From NCBI GenBank assembly GCA_017514685.1, contig JAFWJN010000001.1, forward strand, positions 1 through 64,000: a stretch of DNA of 64,000 nt, written 5' to 3'. Below the pieces are notes generated by a model. It did not search any database and was not told the origin of the DNA. It saw only the letters and a program-made list of their open reading frames with translations. A program made the translations under genes and the position numbers. Positions 16,319 through 25,787 of the stretch are shown here, piece by piece; the first letter of the stretch is position 1; each line of letters starts with the position of its first letter. Source of the DNA: Clostridia bacterium. Lineage in GTDB: Bacteria > Bacillota > Clostridia > Christensenellales > CAG-138.

Positions 16319-17548
16319 ATGACTATATCCCCTTCACTCCTTCAAAAATATGCTCGTCTGATCGTCCGCACCGGCGCTAATGTCCAGCCCGGGCAAGTCG
16401 TCCAGTTAACCGTTTCGGTTGAACAGCATGATTTTGCCGCGCTGATTATTGAAGAGTGCTATCAAGCCGGAGCAAAAAAGGTCAACGTTGAATGGCAGTA
16501 TGATAAGAAGGCCAAATTAGATTATCTGTACGCGGATCGTGAAACACTCGGAACCGTTCTTCCATGGGAGGAAGAAAAACTCAAGCAGCAAGTAAAAGAT
16601 CTTCCCTGCCGCATCTTTATTGCGTCAGATGATCCGGATGCTTTAAATGGAATCGACCCAGAAAAACTGTCCTATGTAATGCAGCGCCGCGGAACCGTTA
16701 TCAAGCCGTATCGGAACGCCATTGACGGCAAGCATCAGTGGGTCATTGCTGCTTATCCGTCCGAAAAGTGGGCTCAAAAGTGTTTCCCTGGTGACGATAG
16801 TGCCGTGGAAAAGCTTTGGAATGCCATTCTCAAAACAGTCCGTGTTGACGACAACAACGATCCTGTTGAAGCCTGGAAAAAGCACACTGAATTTATACAG
16901 CAGAAGGCCTCCTGGCTGAACGAACAAGGCTTTTCTTCTCTGCATTATTTCAGTTCCAACGGAACGGATTTTACAGTAGATTTGATTCCCGGTGCAAAAT
17001 GGGAAGGCGCTGGTGCTATCAATACTGAGAACGGTGCATTTTATATTCCCAACATGCCGACAGAAGAGATATTCACTTCTCCACTCGCTGGGAAATGCGA
17101 AGGTACGCTTGTTGCAGTGAAGCCTCTTTCCTGGAACGGTCAGCTGATCAAAGATTTCTCCATCACTTTCGAAAACGGCAGAGCTGTTTCCTGCAAAGCC
17201 GGGGAAGGACAGGAATTACTGGAGAAAATGATCCATATGGATGAAGGCGCCTCCATGCTCGGCGAAGTCGCACTCGTTCCGAAGGAGAGCCCCGTCAATC
17301 AGTGCAATTTCCTATTCTATGAAACTCTCTTTGATGAGAACGCATGCTGTCACTGTGCTTTGGGTATGGGATTTAAAGAAGTTCTTCCCGGCGGAGACGA
17401 TCTTTCAATGGAACAGGCACAGGAATTCGGGATCAACGATTCCATCATCCATGTGGATTTCATGATTGGTGCAGATGATCTGTCCATTGACGGAGTTCGA
17501 CCAGATGGAACTGTTGTTCCGGTTTTTCAGGATGGAACCTGGGCGTAG
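16319..17548 (+). CDS. pepS: M29 aminopeptidase (AmpS/PepS type)
   Basis: 409 residues, the usual length for the M29 thermophilic-metallopeptidase family. Features: RTGANVQPGQVVQLTV near the N-terminus, GAGAINTENGAFYIPNMPTEE in the middle, then LGEVALVPKESPVN, FLFYETLFDENACCHCALG and SIIHVDFMIG, which carry the Glu, His, Tyr and Asp metal-site residues. A cytosolic dimeric metalloaminopeptidase for peptide turnover. AGGAGG lies upstream of the ATG. Single-gene unit with promoter and terminator. Confidence 0.93.
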   Translation: MTISPSLLQKYARLIVRTGANVQPGQVVQLTVSVEQHDFAALIIEECYQAGAKKVNVEWQYDKKAKLDYLYADRETLGTVLPWEEEKLKQQVKDLPCRIFIASDDPDALNGIDPEKLSYVMQRRGTVIKPYRNAIDGKHQWVIAAYPSEKWAQKCFPGDDSAVEKLWNAILKTVRVDDNNDPVEAWKKHTEFIQQKASWLNEQGFSSLHYFSSNGTDFTVDLIPGAKWEGAGAINTENGAFYIPNMPTEEIFTSPLAGKCEGTLVAVKPLSWNGQLIKDFSITFENGRAVSCKAGEGQELLEKMIHMDEGASMLGEVALVPKESPVNQCNFLFYETLFDENACCHCALGMGFKEVLPGGDDLSMEQAQEFGINDSIIHVDFMIGADDLSIDGVRPDGTVVPVFQDGTWA

Positions 17549-17575
17549 ACGCACACTTTCGTTATTTCCATGGAC

Positions 17576-17606
17576 AAAAAGCATCTGCTCATCGCAGATG
17601 CTTTTG
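17576..17606 (+). terminator. Intrinsic terminator after pepS
   Basis: AAAAAGCATCTGC, five-base loop, GCAGATGCTTTT. A/T-flanked, so also usable from the convergent radical SAM gene. Confidence 0.85.
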
Positions 17607-17646
17607 CTTTTAGGTATCTACAGTTAAGAACCGGCTCGCACTTCAA

Positions 17647-18645
17647 TCAGGATTCTAAATACCTGTTGAACAAATACAGCTGATAATCATCCATGCTGAA
17701 TGCTCTTTCGGAAGAAGGATCACCGTATTTTGCTGCAAGTTCTGTCCATTTGCAAAGCTTTGCTTTATTGAGAGCATTCGTATCTCCTGTAATTACTCTT
17801 TGGATAAGTTCCTCATTATTATCGGTTTTCAGATTCCCGATTTTCCACGGTTCCGTCATATGCGTAAAATTATAGAAAACATCATAACAGTTAGAGATGT
17901 TGAGTGTGATCTCATTTCCGATTAAAAATTCAGGATGAGAATTGTCATTTTTTAGCTTCTCGATGCACTCTCTCTCAGTCAAAAGCGAGCCATACCCGAG
18001 ATAAACCTCTTTCAGTTCATCCGGGATACTGCTTTTTCTGATTCGGATCGGATAGAGTTTTCTGTTCTCTCCGTCGCATGATCCTTCGTGGGCAAAAAAC
18101 TCCAGAGCAGGACAGCGGTTCTGTCGGATTTCTTTTGCGATTTTGTAGATCTTCAGAATATCATCTCTATTCTCCTCATTGATAAAGCATTGCCAGCGCG
18201 GCGTGATACCTTCCCGGATCAGCAGTTCGGTCGCCTGCATGACTTCTTCAAAGGCTCCTTTTCTGCCTACATATCTGTCCTGCGTTTCTTTCAGTCCGAA
18301 GAAAGACAGCTGGACCTTGCTCACCCCGACTTCCTTCAGAAAAGGGATATACTTCTCATCTCTGACAATCCTGTAAAAACTTGCCAGTTCAAACCGCTCA
18401 GGAACTGTGTTTTTGGAAACAGCAATATCCCGCTTCCATCGTTCCCGATAATCATCGCAGTAATCAGGCTCCCTCAGCCAGCTGTAATACGCAATTTGAT
18501 CAAAATATGGCGAAAAGGCGCGGATAATAAACAAATCCGCACCTTCTTCCATTTTTCGATTCGGCATGTGCCCAAGCCAGCAGTGCATGCAGCGGTTTGG
18601 ACATCCGTACATGTCAACGACAAGATTCAGTTTTCTGTCATTCAT
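17647..18645 (-). CDS. Radical SAM protein of unknown substrate
   Basis: 332 residues from ATG 18645 (AGAGGA upstream), rather than an earlier start. The [4Fe-4S]-SAM motif is CPNRCMHCW (CxxxCxxC, about residue 15). A TIM-barrel-like remainder follows (VSKVQLSFFGL, ITPRWQCFIN, LEFFAHEGSCDGE) with scattered Cys in the C-terminal part (NISNCYDVF, KLCKW) but no clear SPASM domain. It lies 69 bases after the DUF3592 gene and may be the last member of the MscS operon. Substrate cannot be inferred. Confidence 0.8.
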   Translation of the reverse strand: MNDRKLNLVVDMYGCPNRCMHCWLGHMPNRKMEEGADLFIIRAFSPYFDQIAYYSWLREPDYCDDYRERWKRDIAVSKNTVPERFELASFYRIVRDEKYIPFLKEVGVSKVQLSFFGLKETQDRYVGRKGAFEEVMQATELLIREGITPRWQCFINEENRDDILKIYKIAKEIRQNRCPALEFFAHEGSCDGENRKLYPIRIRKSSIPDELKEVYLGYGSLLTERECIEKLKNDNSHPEFLIGNEITLNISNCYDVFYNFTHMTEPWKIGNLKTDNNEELIQRVITGDTNALNKAKLCKWTELAAKYGDPSSERAFSMDDYQLYLFNRYLES

Positions 18646-18714
18646 GCTATCCTCTGATTTGCTCTTTCTCAAGGAAGTCACAAATTCCGTCCCGATCTCA
18701 GAACTATTAATGTA

Positions 18715-19737
18715 TTAATCGTAAAGCATCATGTCTGTTCTGCTTATGGCAAATACTGTCATGAAAACTGCATCCAGACTGAGCTCCCGTGTCCAGATGC
18801 GGAAAAATCCCTGCATTGGGACCTTGCTCAGAACGCCGTCCTCTTCCTCTTCGTGAACTTTCTTATTAGCGCTTACCACTCTGGCAATCTTTGTTTCGTT
18901 CTGGTAGATGGTGTAAACCCATTTCAGCCCGTCCATGCCGGTTTCAATACGGATTCCGTTCTTATGAAGCTGTTTCCAAATGTCCCTGCCGTCCAAAGTA
19001 AAGGTGGAATGGTTATCAAGCACCAAAAAACCGTTGGAAGATGTCGTATCGGTTTTTCCGATGGAATAAGCTGTTTCGCTCCCGTTTTCATGATTCACAA
19101 ACGTATACAGGGAATCTCCTAGAAGAGAGAACTTATCGCATGCAGCTTCATACAGCACATTGCTGTTCCGGTCTTCAATATGGCAGGTTCCCTTTGCGGT
19201 ACCAAGATCCGTCAGGAAATAAACCTCTCGTTCCTGTTCCGTTTGACTGGACGGTTTGAATAATAGTCCGGATTCTGCACTCGTTTCCGTTTTTCCCTCC
19301 TGTACCTCTTTACGCTGATTGCTGTTTTTAATAAGAACGAATATCGAGATGATGAGCAGCAGCACGCCTGCTCCCAGGAGATAGATGGCAAATCCCGGAC
19401 TGTCTGCATGGATGATAGCAGGATTAGCCGGATTATATTTGATCTTAACTTCCTTTCCCACCTTATAATCGGGGGCATAACTGTCCAGTATCTCCGTATA
19501 CTCTTTTCCGTCCACCGTGTAAGTTACAGTCGTGATATAGGTCTTATCTTCAGCCGCTATGTCATCTTCCGCGTCAATGCGGACAATGGTTGCGGTGGTG
19601 TTCTCAAAGCCTCGGCTTTCGAAAAACCCAATGTATGCTCCGATACCGATCATGATCAGCGCTGCAACTATCAAAAGGGCAGCCATGACCTTAGGCGGAA
19701 TAATAATTTTGGGTTTGACCAGTTTATTTGCATTCAT
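18715..19737 (-). CDS. DUF3592 membrane protein with a C-terminal beta-rich (LURP/tubby-like) region
   Basis: 340 residues. Two helices (about 18-38 and 115-138) flank an extracytoplasmic DUF3592 domain (ATIVRIDAED, TYTVDGKEYTEIL, KIKYNPANPAIIHAD). The roughly 190-residue C-terminal part is beta-rich and resembles the LURP-one/tubby-like fold (YFLTDLGTAKGTCHIEDRNS, GFLVLDNHSTFTLDG), which would lie in the cytosol; this second assignment is tentative. It follows the binding-protein gene by 18 bases, in the same operon. Confidence 0.65.
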   Translation of the reverse strand: MNANKLVKPKIIIPPKVMAALLIVAALIMIGIGAYIGFFESRGFENTTATIVRIDAEDDIAAEDKTYITTVTYTVDGKEYTEILDSYAPDYKVGKEVKIKYNPANPAIIHADSPGFAIYLLGAGVLLLIISIFVLIKNSNQRKEVQEGKTETSAESGLLFKPSSQTEQEREVYFLTDLGTAKGTCHIEDRNSNVLYEAACDKFSLLGDSLYTFVNHENGSETAYSIGKTDTTSSNGFLVLDNHSTFTLDGRDIWKQLHKNGIRIETGMDGLKWVYTIYQNETKIARVVSANKKVHEEEEDGVLSKVPMQGFFRIWTRELSLDAVFMTVFAISRTDMMLYD

Positions 19738-19755
19738 ATAAAGACTCTCCTTTTA

Positions 19756-20811
19756 TTATTGATTATTTCGGGCATACTGAGCCTGTAATTCTTCATAAAA
19801 TTTGGGATTATCCTGTCCGTACTGTTTCTGACATTCATCCAGGGCGGCTTTATATAGATCCGTATTGATATGATCATTGATATCTATCTGTTTCGCTTTC
19901 TCTAAAAGCCCGAGCCGCCCCATGTAATCCCACGCCCTGACGACTGCTTTCTTCATAGGATCAAGATCAAGATCGAATCTTGGATTGTCAAGATATGCCC
20001 GAATATAGTCTTCGTTCTGGTGAAACCGTTTTACTGCCAGCGCTACCGTTTCTTCATGATGGGTATCATAATAAGCCATCGCACGAATCCATGCTTTTAA
20101 CAACGCCTTGACTGTATTCGGATTCTCATTTACCCATGATGTCAGTGCCTCCACCCGGCAGCATGAATATTCTGGAAGCACATCACATGCATAAGTGAGA
20201 ATCTTGATGTCCGGATTGGTGTTCACGGCATAATTCAAAGCTGTTCCGACCAGTCCGAAATCAGCCTCTCCATTTTCCACCGCTTTGATTCGATCCTCCT
20301 GATCTACCGTATCATACCACGCGATATCATTGAGCGGATCATATCCTTTATCCAGCAGAGGCCCGGTAATTGCATAAAGATTTGGCTCACAAGCAACTGT
20401 TTTCCCGATCAAGTCCTCTATCCCGTTCCATTCCGTGTCTGTCTTTGCAAAAATCGGCATACATCCTGTAATCAGATACCCTCCGAAGATGGTCAGGTCC
20501 ATCCCTTCGGAAATATACTGTAAAGGAAGATTGGTTCCGGAATTGGAAGCAACATCTATCGTTCCGTTTCTGATTCCTTCAAAAACTTCAGCATCTGTTT
20601 TTGTCTCGACATAAACAACGCTAATTCCTTCATCGACAAGGTATCCCTGTTCTTCAGCGATCAGATTGAAGATGTGCCCGCTTGGATTCAGTGCCAGCCG
20701 GACTTCCGTAAGCTCCGGAGTTCCTGTCCCCTGGGTGTTAGGGGTTTTCGCTCCATGTACACATCCAAGAAGAAGCGTAAGACAAATCAGTATAATTATT
20801 CCCTTTTTCAT
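19756..20811 (-). CDS. Solo NMT1/SsuA-like substrate-binding lipoprotein
   Basis: 351 residues. Lipobox LLLGC (Cys17) predicts a membrane-attached lipoprotein; the rest is an NMT1/THI5-like periplasmic-binding fold (EVRLALNPSGHIFNLIAEEQ, ISVVYVETKTDAEVFEG, DVASNSGTN, FGLVGTALNYAV). Relatives bind nitrate, sulfonates, taurine or pyrimidine precursors for ABC transporters. Here no permease or ATPase is nearby. The start codon instead overlaps the stop of the giant MscS gene (ATGA), so the two are translated together. A sensory role for the channel is inferred. Confidence 0.82.
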   Translation of the reverse strand: MKKGIIILICLTLLLGCVHGAKTPNTQGTGTPELTEVRLALNPSGHIFNLIAEEQGYLVDEGISVVYVETKTDAEVFEGIRNGTIDVASNSGTNLPLQYISEGMDLTIFGGYLITGCMPIFAKTDTEWNGIEDLIGKTVACEPNLYAITGPLLDKGYDPLNDIAWYDTVDQEDRIKAVENGEADFGLVGTALNYAVNTNPDIKILTYACDVLPEYSCCRVEALTSWVNENPNTVKALLKAWIRAMAYYDTHHEETVALAVKRFHQNEDYIRAYLDNPRFDLDLDPMKKAVVRAWDYMGRLGLLEKAKQIDINDHINTDLYKAALDECQKQYGQDNPKFYEELQAQYARNNQ

Positions 20812-23800
20812 TTTTCTTTCCCCTGTTCCTTCGCTGCCTCTTCTTGAACAATAAAATCTTCCTTTGTCTTTCTGCCGGTCATATCGATCTGCGAAACCGT
20901 TACATTGGGGAACGGCACGTTGATTTGATTATGATAGAAAATCTGAAGCACTTCTTTGTTCAAAAACCGGTTCACTTCCAGAATATCCTGTTCCGTACAT
21001 TTAGCGGTTATCAGTAAAGCCACACCGCTATCCTGCAATTCTGTTACTCCAAGATAATCCGGGCCTTCAAGAATCTGATGGTTTTTCTCTTTGAGTTTCG
21101 GAAGATCACGCTTAAGTACTGCCTCTACATAATCAATATCCTGACCATACTCAATAGCAATAACAGCCTTGGCAACGGATGTTTCCTTCGTCATATTCAA
21201 TACTCCGGTAATATCGCTGTTGTTAAAGATCTTAATGTTTCCTACAGGGGACATGATCTTTGTCGTCCGGAGACCGATATCCATAACAGTTCCGCGGAAA
21301 TCATTGATTGTAACAATATCACCTACCCGGAACTCACCTTCGAACACAATGAAAATACCTGCGATGATATCCTTAATCAGGCTCTGTGCTCCAAGGCCTA
21401 TGACCAGAGACAAAATACCGGCGCTAGCCAACAGACTTCCGGAATCAACGCCGACCAGATACAGGCAATAGAAGACAGCCCCGATCGTCCCTCCGTATCT
21501 GACAATGGAAAGAAGCAAATGGCCAATCGTTTCGCCTCTGGTCCCAAGCAACGCAGTGATGATTCTCACCGGGACTCGGAACACTTCAATGATAACAACC
21601 GTTAACGTCAAAACGATTACGCAGGAACTCAGAGCAAAAATATTCAGGCTCCTATCCCATGTAAAACTCAGGATATATCGGATTACGGAATTATCACCGA
21701 ACGGGAGCGAAACGCCAAGGGCGGAAAGGCCGAGATAAGCGAACAGAATGACGATGATAATACTGAGAATAATCCCCAGTTTCTGTTCGGGGCTCCTCTC
21801 ATTCCATTTGATATAGCGATTATCCCACCTGGAAGCAACATTTTTCGTTGTAACGCTTCTTCCAGACGGAAGGACGATATTGAATATCACAGGATTCAAA
21901 CCCTGCTCTTCCTGTTCCTTGCTCATCGTCTCATACAGCAGTTCTTCTTCTTTGTTTGTAATGGTAACAGTCATAAGAAGAATGATAAGAAGGATGAAAC
22001 AGGTAAGTGCTGAAAGGGATGCAAACAATCCTCTGGCAGGGAACATGCTGCTTTTCGGAATTGCCGTTGCTATAAAATATTTATCCAGATATCGGAAATA
22101 TTGGAAAAATGTTGTTCCATTGACCCTGCTGAAGCCATAATAATCAAAGCTGGAAAACGCATTCGGAGAAATTCCGAGTTCTGTTGCGCTCTTTCCAACC
22201 ATGACTTCTAGCGGTGAATAGACGCAGACGTGCTCCGGGCTTGAATCAAACATGACGATCGCTCCGCCACCAAGCATATTGGTTGAAAGAATTTCGCTCG
22301 CGTCCATCGGCGCGAGAAGTCCTGCAACGACATCGTCATTCAGCTGGATCTGCATCAGGGAATTGTGTTTGGTGATTCCATTGGAGACTCTGCCATTTAT
22401 TTCGCCGTATTGTGCTACTGATTCCTCATATGCATATCTGGAAACATACTTCGTGCTTCCGTCCTTATCCAGCGTTGTATAATACCGGAATGAAACCCCG
22501 AAGAACTGCGTCTGTTCTCCAAGATCATTGGTCATATGATTCTGAGAATAAGTATCAACTTTTCCCTGCAGGACATCTAAAAACGGATAAGATTGGTCTC
22601 CCTCATTGTGACTGATTGTGAAGAACCAGTTTGGCGTGCTGGTGGCAATTGTATGTCCGTTCTCATCAAAGACATAAATAGCGTCGATGTGATTTGAATC
22701 GCAAAGTTCCTGAAGCTTATGGGAATTGCCCACGGATCTTAATGGATTTCCTTCATCATCCAGAAGATATTTTCTTTCTCCTTTATCGTTAAAAGCAGAA
22801 TAATAATAACCGGTTTCCTCATTTAAAATATCCGGTTCTTCCTCGACAATAAACGAGAGCAGTTTTGCCGTTGAAAGGAAGGAACGATTGTAATAATCTT
22901 CGATGACCTTGCTGCTCTCCGTACTTTCATTATATCTGCCGGTCACTTCCTGCAGTGCAACGTTGGATTTGGCAATTCCTTCCGTAAGTTCCAGAAGCGT
23001 CTGTGTATAGAAAGAGATTCCGAACATCACAACTACGCCCATAATCATGAGAGGGAGCACCTTTTTGAATACCGATTTGTCAAAGTAGATCGGATTGGCT
23101 GAGTCTTTTCGTATCACAAAGCGGTCCGTATTCACTGCCCTGCGCACAAAATCATTTCGCACGATGACAGCATATACCAGGCAAACTATCATCACAAGGC
23201 TGAACCCGAGAATCGACCAGAACATAATGTACCGGTCACTCGCTACGATTGTATCATTTGGGGCGGCCGCGCATAGTATCGTGTCTTCATCAAAAGCTTT
23301 TGTAACGCAGTAATACTTTTCGCCTTTAATCGTTTCTATTCCGCTATAACCATCTTCCAGAATCTTCTCTGAAAGGCCTGCTCCGAGAGCATTCTGTCCC
23401 GTCAGGAGATGGTCCCCGTTTTTATAGAAAAGGAAGAGATTATCTTTTCGATCGATTGCAAAGAGGAACCCGTCATTTATGACAGCCATCCGATCCAGCG
23501 CGGCTGCTTCATTTTTCAATAAAGACGTCTGTTCATTTACAACCGATGCATCTACGCCGATAACGAGGACATACCGCTTACTTTGGAAGCGAAAAGGTCT
23601 TGAATAAAAATAATATGTTCCAAAACGGTTTTTCACAAGGGCTGGTGTTACTTCACCGTCATCATTCGAAGAACCTTTCAGGATCTGATTCACATTCTCC
23701 TGTGTCATATGTCCTGTTGTTGCAGGGTTGATATGAAAAAGAGACAAGTCATGCGCGATATCAACCTGCCCCTCCAACGACATCACGAACAGATAATCGA

Positions 23801-24167
23801 CATCAGCTCTCGATGCAAGGGTTGAAAAGATTTCATGACGGACCGGATCTTCATTCTGTATGATTGACCAAAACAGACCTTTCGAGAACAACAGCTCAAT
23901 ATCATCCAGCACCTGTTGGTTCTCTTTATGATAGATTCTCTCCAGCATGGAAGCGTTCTCATTGTTCCTGCTAAGAATTTCAGCAGCGGTAGTAAGTGCA
24001 AGTTCACTGTTCTCTTTCTGCTTTATTTTAGCAGTCCGGGTCTGAACATTACTCAGAAAAGTACTGATCAGAACCGCTCCCAAAACAATAAGGAGCACAT
24101 TGATCGCAACCTTGGAGAAAAAAAAAGTATTTGCTTTTTTCCGAACCTTCGATGTTACTCTTTTCAT
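20808..24167 (-). CDS. Sensor-fused mechanosensitive channel (two extracytoplasmic sensor regions + MscS)
   Basis: 1119 residues, far longer than MscS (about 290). N-terminal helix (about 19-40), a first extracytoplasmic Cache-like region (to about 310), helix pair (WSILGFSLVMIVCLVYAVIV and VLPLMIMGVVVMFGISFY), a second Cache-like region (about 395-700) with EESVAQYGEINGRVSNG, then further helices. From about residue 893 the pore-lining MscS domain follows: ASAGILSLVIGLGAQSLIKD, FEGEFRVGDIVTINDFRGTV, GLRTTKIMSPVGNIKIFNNS. Chemical ligand sensing may gate or tune the channel; that is inference. First gene of an operon with the solo binding protein. Confidence 0.85.
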   Translation of the reverse strand: MKRVTSKVRKKANTFFFSKVAINVLLIVLGAVLISTFLSNVQTRTAKIKQKENSELALTTAAEILSRNNENASMLERIYHKENQQVLDDIELLFSKGLFWSIIQNEDPVRHEIFSTLASRADVDYLFVMSLEGQVDIAHDLSLFHINPATTGHMTQENVNQILKGSSNDDGEVTPALVKNRFGTYYFYSRPFRFQSKRYVLVIGVDASVVNEQTSLLKNEAAALDRMAVINDGFLFAIDRKDNLFLFYKNGDHLLTGQNALGAGLSEKILEDGYSGIETIKGEKYYCVTKAFDEDTILCAAAPNDTIVASDRYIMFWSILGFSLVMIVCLVYAVIVRNDFVRRAVNTDRFVIRKDSANPIYFDKSVFKKVLPLMIMGVVVMFGISFYTQTLLELTEGIAKSNVALQEVTGRYNESTESSKVIEDYYNRSFLSTAKLLSFIVEEEPDILNEETGYYYSAFNDKGERKYLLDDEGNPLRSVGNSHKLQELCDSNHIDAIYVFDENGHTIATSTPNWFFTISHNEGDQSYPFLDVLQGKVDTYSQNHMTNDLGEQTQFFGVSFRYYTTLDKDGSTKYVSRYAYEESVAQYGEINGRVSNGITKHNSLMQIQLNDDVVAGLLAPMDASEILSTNMLGGGAIVMFDSSPEHVCVYSPLEVMVGKSATELGISPNAFSSFDYYGFSRVNGTTFFQYFRYLDKYFIATAIPKSSMFPARGLFASLSALTCFILLIILLMTVTITNKEEELLYETMSKEQEEQGLNPVIFNIVLPSGRSVTTKNVASRWDNRYIKWNERSPEQKLGIILSIIIVILFAYLGLSALGVSLPFGDNSVIRYILSFTWDRSLNIFALSSCVIVLTLTVVIIEVFRVPVRIITALLGTRGETIGHLLLSIVRYGGTIGAVFYCLYLVGVDSGSLLASAGILSLVIGLGAQSLIKDIIAGIFIVFEGEFRVGDIVTINDFRGTVMDIGLRTTKIMSPVGNIKIFNNSDITGVLNMTKETSVAKAVIAIEYGQDIDYVEAVLKRDLPKLKEKNHQILEGPDYLGVTELQDSGVALLITAKCTEQDILEVNRFLNKEVLQIFYHNQINVPFPNVTVSQIDMTGRKTKEDFIVQEEAAKEQGKEK

Positions 24168-24218
24168 GATATTTATTTACCAATCATATGAACATTTATT
24201 TTCGTGAGATAATGATAT

Positions 24219-24247
24219 ATTTTATCATTACAAGGCGTTTGGGTCAA
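24219..24247 (-). promoter_or_regulatory. Promoter of the sensor-MscS operon
   Basis: Minus strand: -35 TTGACC (24242-24247), 17-bp spacer, -10 TAAAAT (24219-24224). Confidence 0.65.
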
Positions 24248-24430
24248 GCAATTAAGGTCTGAAAGGCCAGAAAACAAAGGCATTATCATACGAAGGCAAT
24301 GCGCCTCTTTTTTTCACAGCAGCCTCATTTTCTTTGATATTCTTTGTGTTTTCGTTCGTCTTTACCGTTGACCGTTCTTGTATGTCACAGATATAATGAA
24401 CATAGGAATTTCAGAAAGGGGGGCATGGCA

Positions 24431-25000
24431 ATGGATGGCAATATCCAGGACGTCAGGATTCCTTTTCTGTATGCATTATTGCTGTTTACTGCTATTTGGC
24501 TGATATGCAGGCTCTGCATCTGGATTCGGCATCGGACAATCGAATGGAGGCGGGAGGTCATTCTTCTTCTGATGTACTTCAATCTTGCAGTCATCATCCG
24601 TTTTGTGTTCTTTCCTCTGGAAAGGATCAACGGGAAAATTCAGCCTCTTATTTTTAGCGCTTCCAATATTTTGCCGTTTAAAATCATTCTGATACCATTT
24701 GTCGGCATGTTTGATTACCTGACAAAGCGGAATATGCTTGTCAATGTCATCGGAAATATCGCTATGTTCATTCCAACCGGCATCATTCTTCCAATCATCA
24801 GCCGCAAACTGAATCGCTTTGGAAAAGTCGTAGCCGTAGGCGCTCTGATCTCCCTTTGCATTGAGGTTCTTCAGCTTCTGTTCAGTGAGAGAACGACGGA
24901 TATCAATGACCTGATTCTTAATACAATCGGAACCGCTGTCGGTTTCTGTATTTTCCTTTTGATCAAAAAAATAATCAAGAGGGAACCTGCCCAAAAGTAA
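24431..25000 (+). CDS. VanZ-family membrane protein
   Basis: 189 residues from ATG 24431, six to seven bases after AAAGGGGGG; the ATG at 24425 is too close to that site. Four to five helices with the VanZ pattern NVIGNIAMFIPTGIILP, then LISLCIEVLQLLF and TTDINDLILNTIGTAVGF. VanZ relatives are linked to teicoplanin or other glycopeptide tolerance, but most, like this stand-alone copy, have unknown roles. Confidence 0.85.
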   Translation: MDGNIQDVRIPFLYALLLFTAIWLICRLCIWIRHRTIEWRREVILLLMYFNLAVIIRFVFFPLERINGKIQPLIFSASNILPFKIILIPFVGMFDYLTKRNMLVNVIGNIAMFIPTGIILPIISRKLNRFGKVVAVGALISLCIEVLQLLFSERTTDINDLILNTIGTAVGFCIFLLIKKIIKREPAQK

Positions 25001-25078
25001 TTCTTTCTCATATCTTTTCTTGAGAAACAGAACGCGTAACAAGCAATACTAATTTCCTTTTGAAAGGAGGGCAAAACA

Positions 25079-25738
25079 ATGTATTTTCTGATTCCAATCT
25101 GTCTGTGCCTTGCCGGCTTGTTCCTCTGGCAGGAAAGTAAAAAGAATTATGTTCCCGCGGTCATTCTAAAAGGACTTGCCTCCCTCTGTTTTGTAATCTT
25201 CGGCGGTTTGCTTTCACAGGGAACCCGTCCTGCAAACCTGATCTTGACCGGCCTTCTGCTTGGGTGTATCGCAGACGTCCTGCTGAATCTGAGATTTGTA
25301 TTGAAAGAAAAAGGTCAGATTATTTTTCTGATTGGCATTGTCGTGTTTCTAAGCGGTCATATTCTTTATCTCATAGCTGTCCTTCAGGAAGCCAGATATT
25401 GGTGGATCTGCCTGATCGCCGGTATAATTCTCACTGTGCTTCTTATGATATGGATATTCAAGCAAATCACCGCTAAAAAAGCATTCAAGATTTTTGGCGT
25501 AGTCTATATCGGCGCAATCATGCTGCTGAATTGTGTGGCAGTCGGCAATTTAATTGCTTCTCCTTCTGCATTCACCGCTATCTTTGCCGCCGGTTCGTTT
25601 CTGTTCCTGATCAGCGACATTGTTCTGATTCTGAACACCTTCGGGAAAGAAACAAAGCAGGCTCTGCGGATTACGAATATCGCTCTTTACTATATCGGCC
25701 AGATTCTGATTGCTCTGAGCCTTCTGTTCTGCAAATAA
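25079..25738 (+). CDS. YhhN/TMEM86-family membrane protein (lysoplasmalogenase-like)
   Basis: 219 residues, about eight helices. GCIADVLLNL and FLISDIVLILNTF are the two Asp-containing helices typical of the YhhN/TMEM86 family, whose eukaryotic members hydrolyse lysoplasmalogens. Plasmalogens occur in anaerobic Bacillota, which makes the activity plausible here. AAAGGAGGG precedes the ATG. It lies 49 bases before dinB. Confidence 0.85.
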   Translation: MYFLIPICLCLAGLFLWQESKKNYVPAVILKGLASLCFVIFGGLLSQGTRPANLILTGLLLGCIADVLLNLRFVLKEKGQIIFLIGIVVFLSGHILYLIAVLQEARYWWICLIAGIILTVLLMIWIFKQITAKKAFKIFGVVYIGAIMLLNCVAVGNLIASPSAFTAIFAAGSFLFLISDIVLILNTFGKETKQALRITNIALYYIGQILIALSLLFCK

Positions 25739-25787
25739 TTCTGACCTCCGATAATGAAGCATCTTTTCAGCTGAAATTGTTTAAAAA

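Noticed and set aside
19756..20811. Part of an ABC nitrate/sulfonate transporter
   Set aside because: No permease or ATPase gene lies in the operon; neighbours are an MscS channel and a DUF3592 protein.
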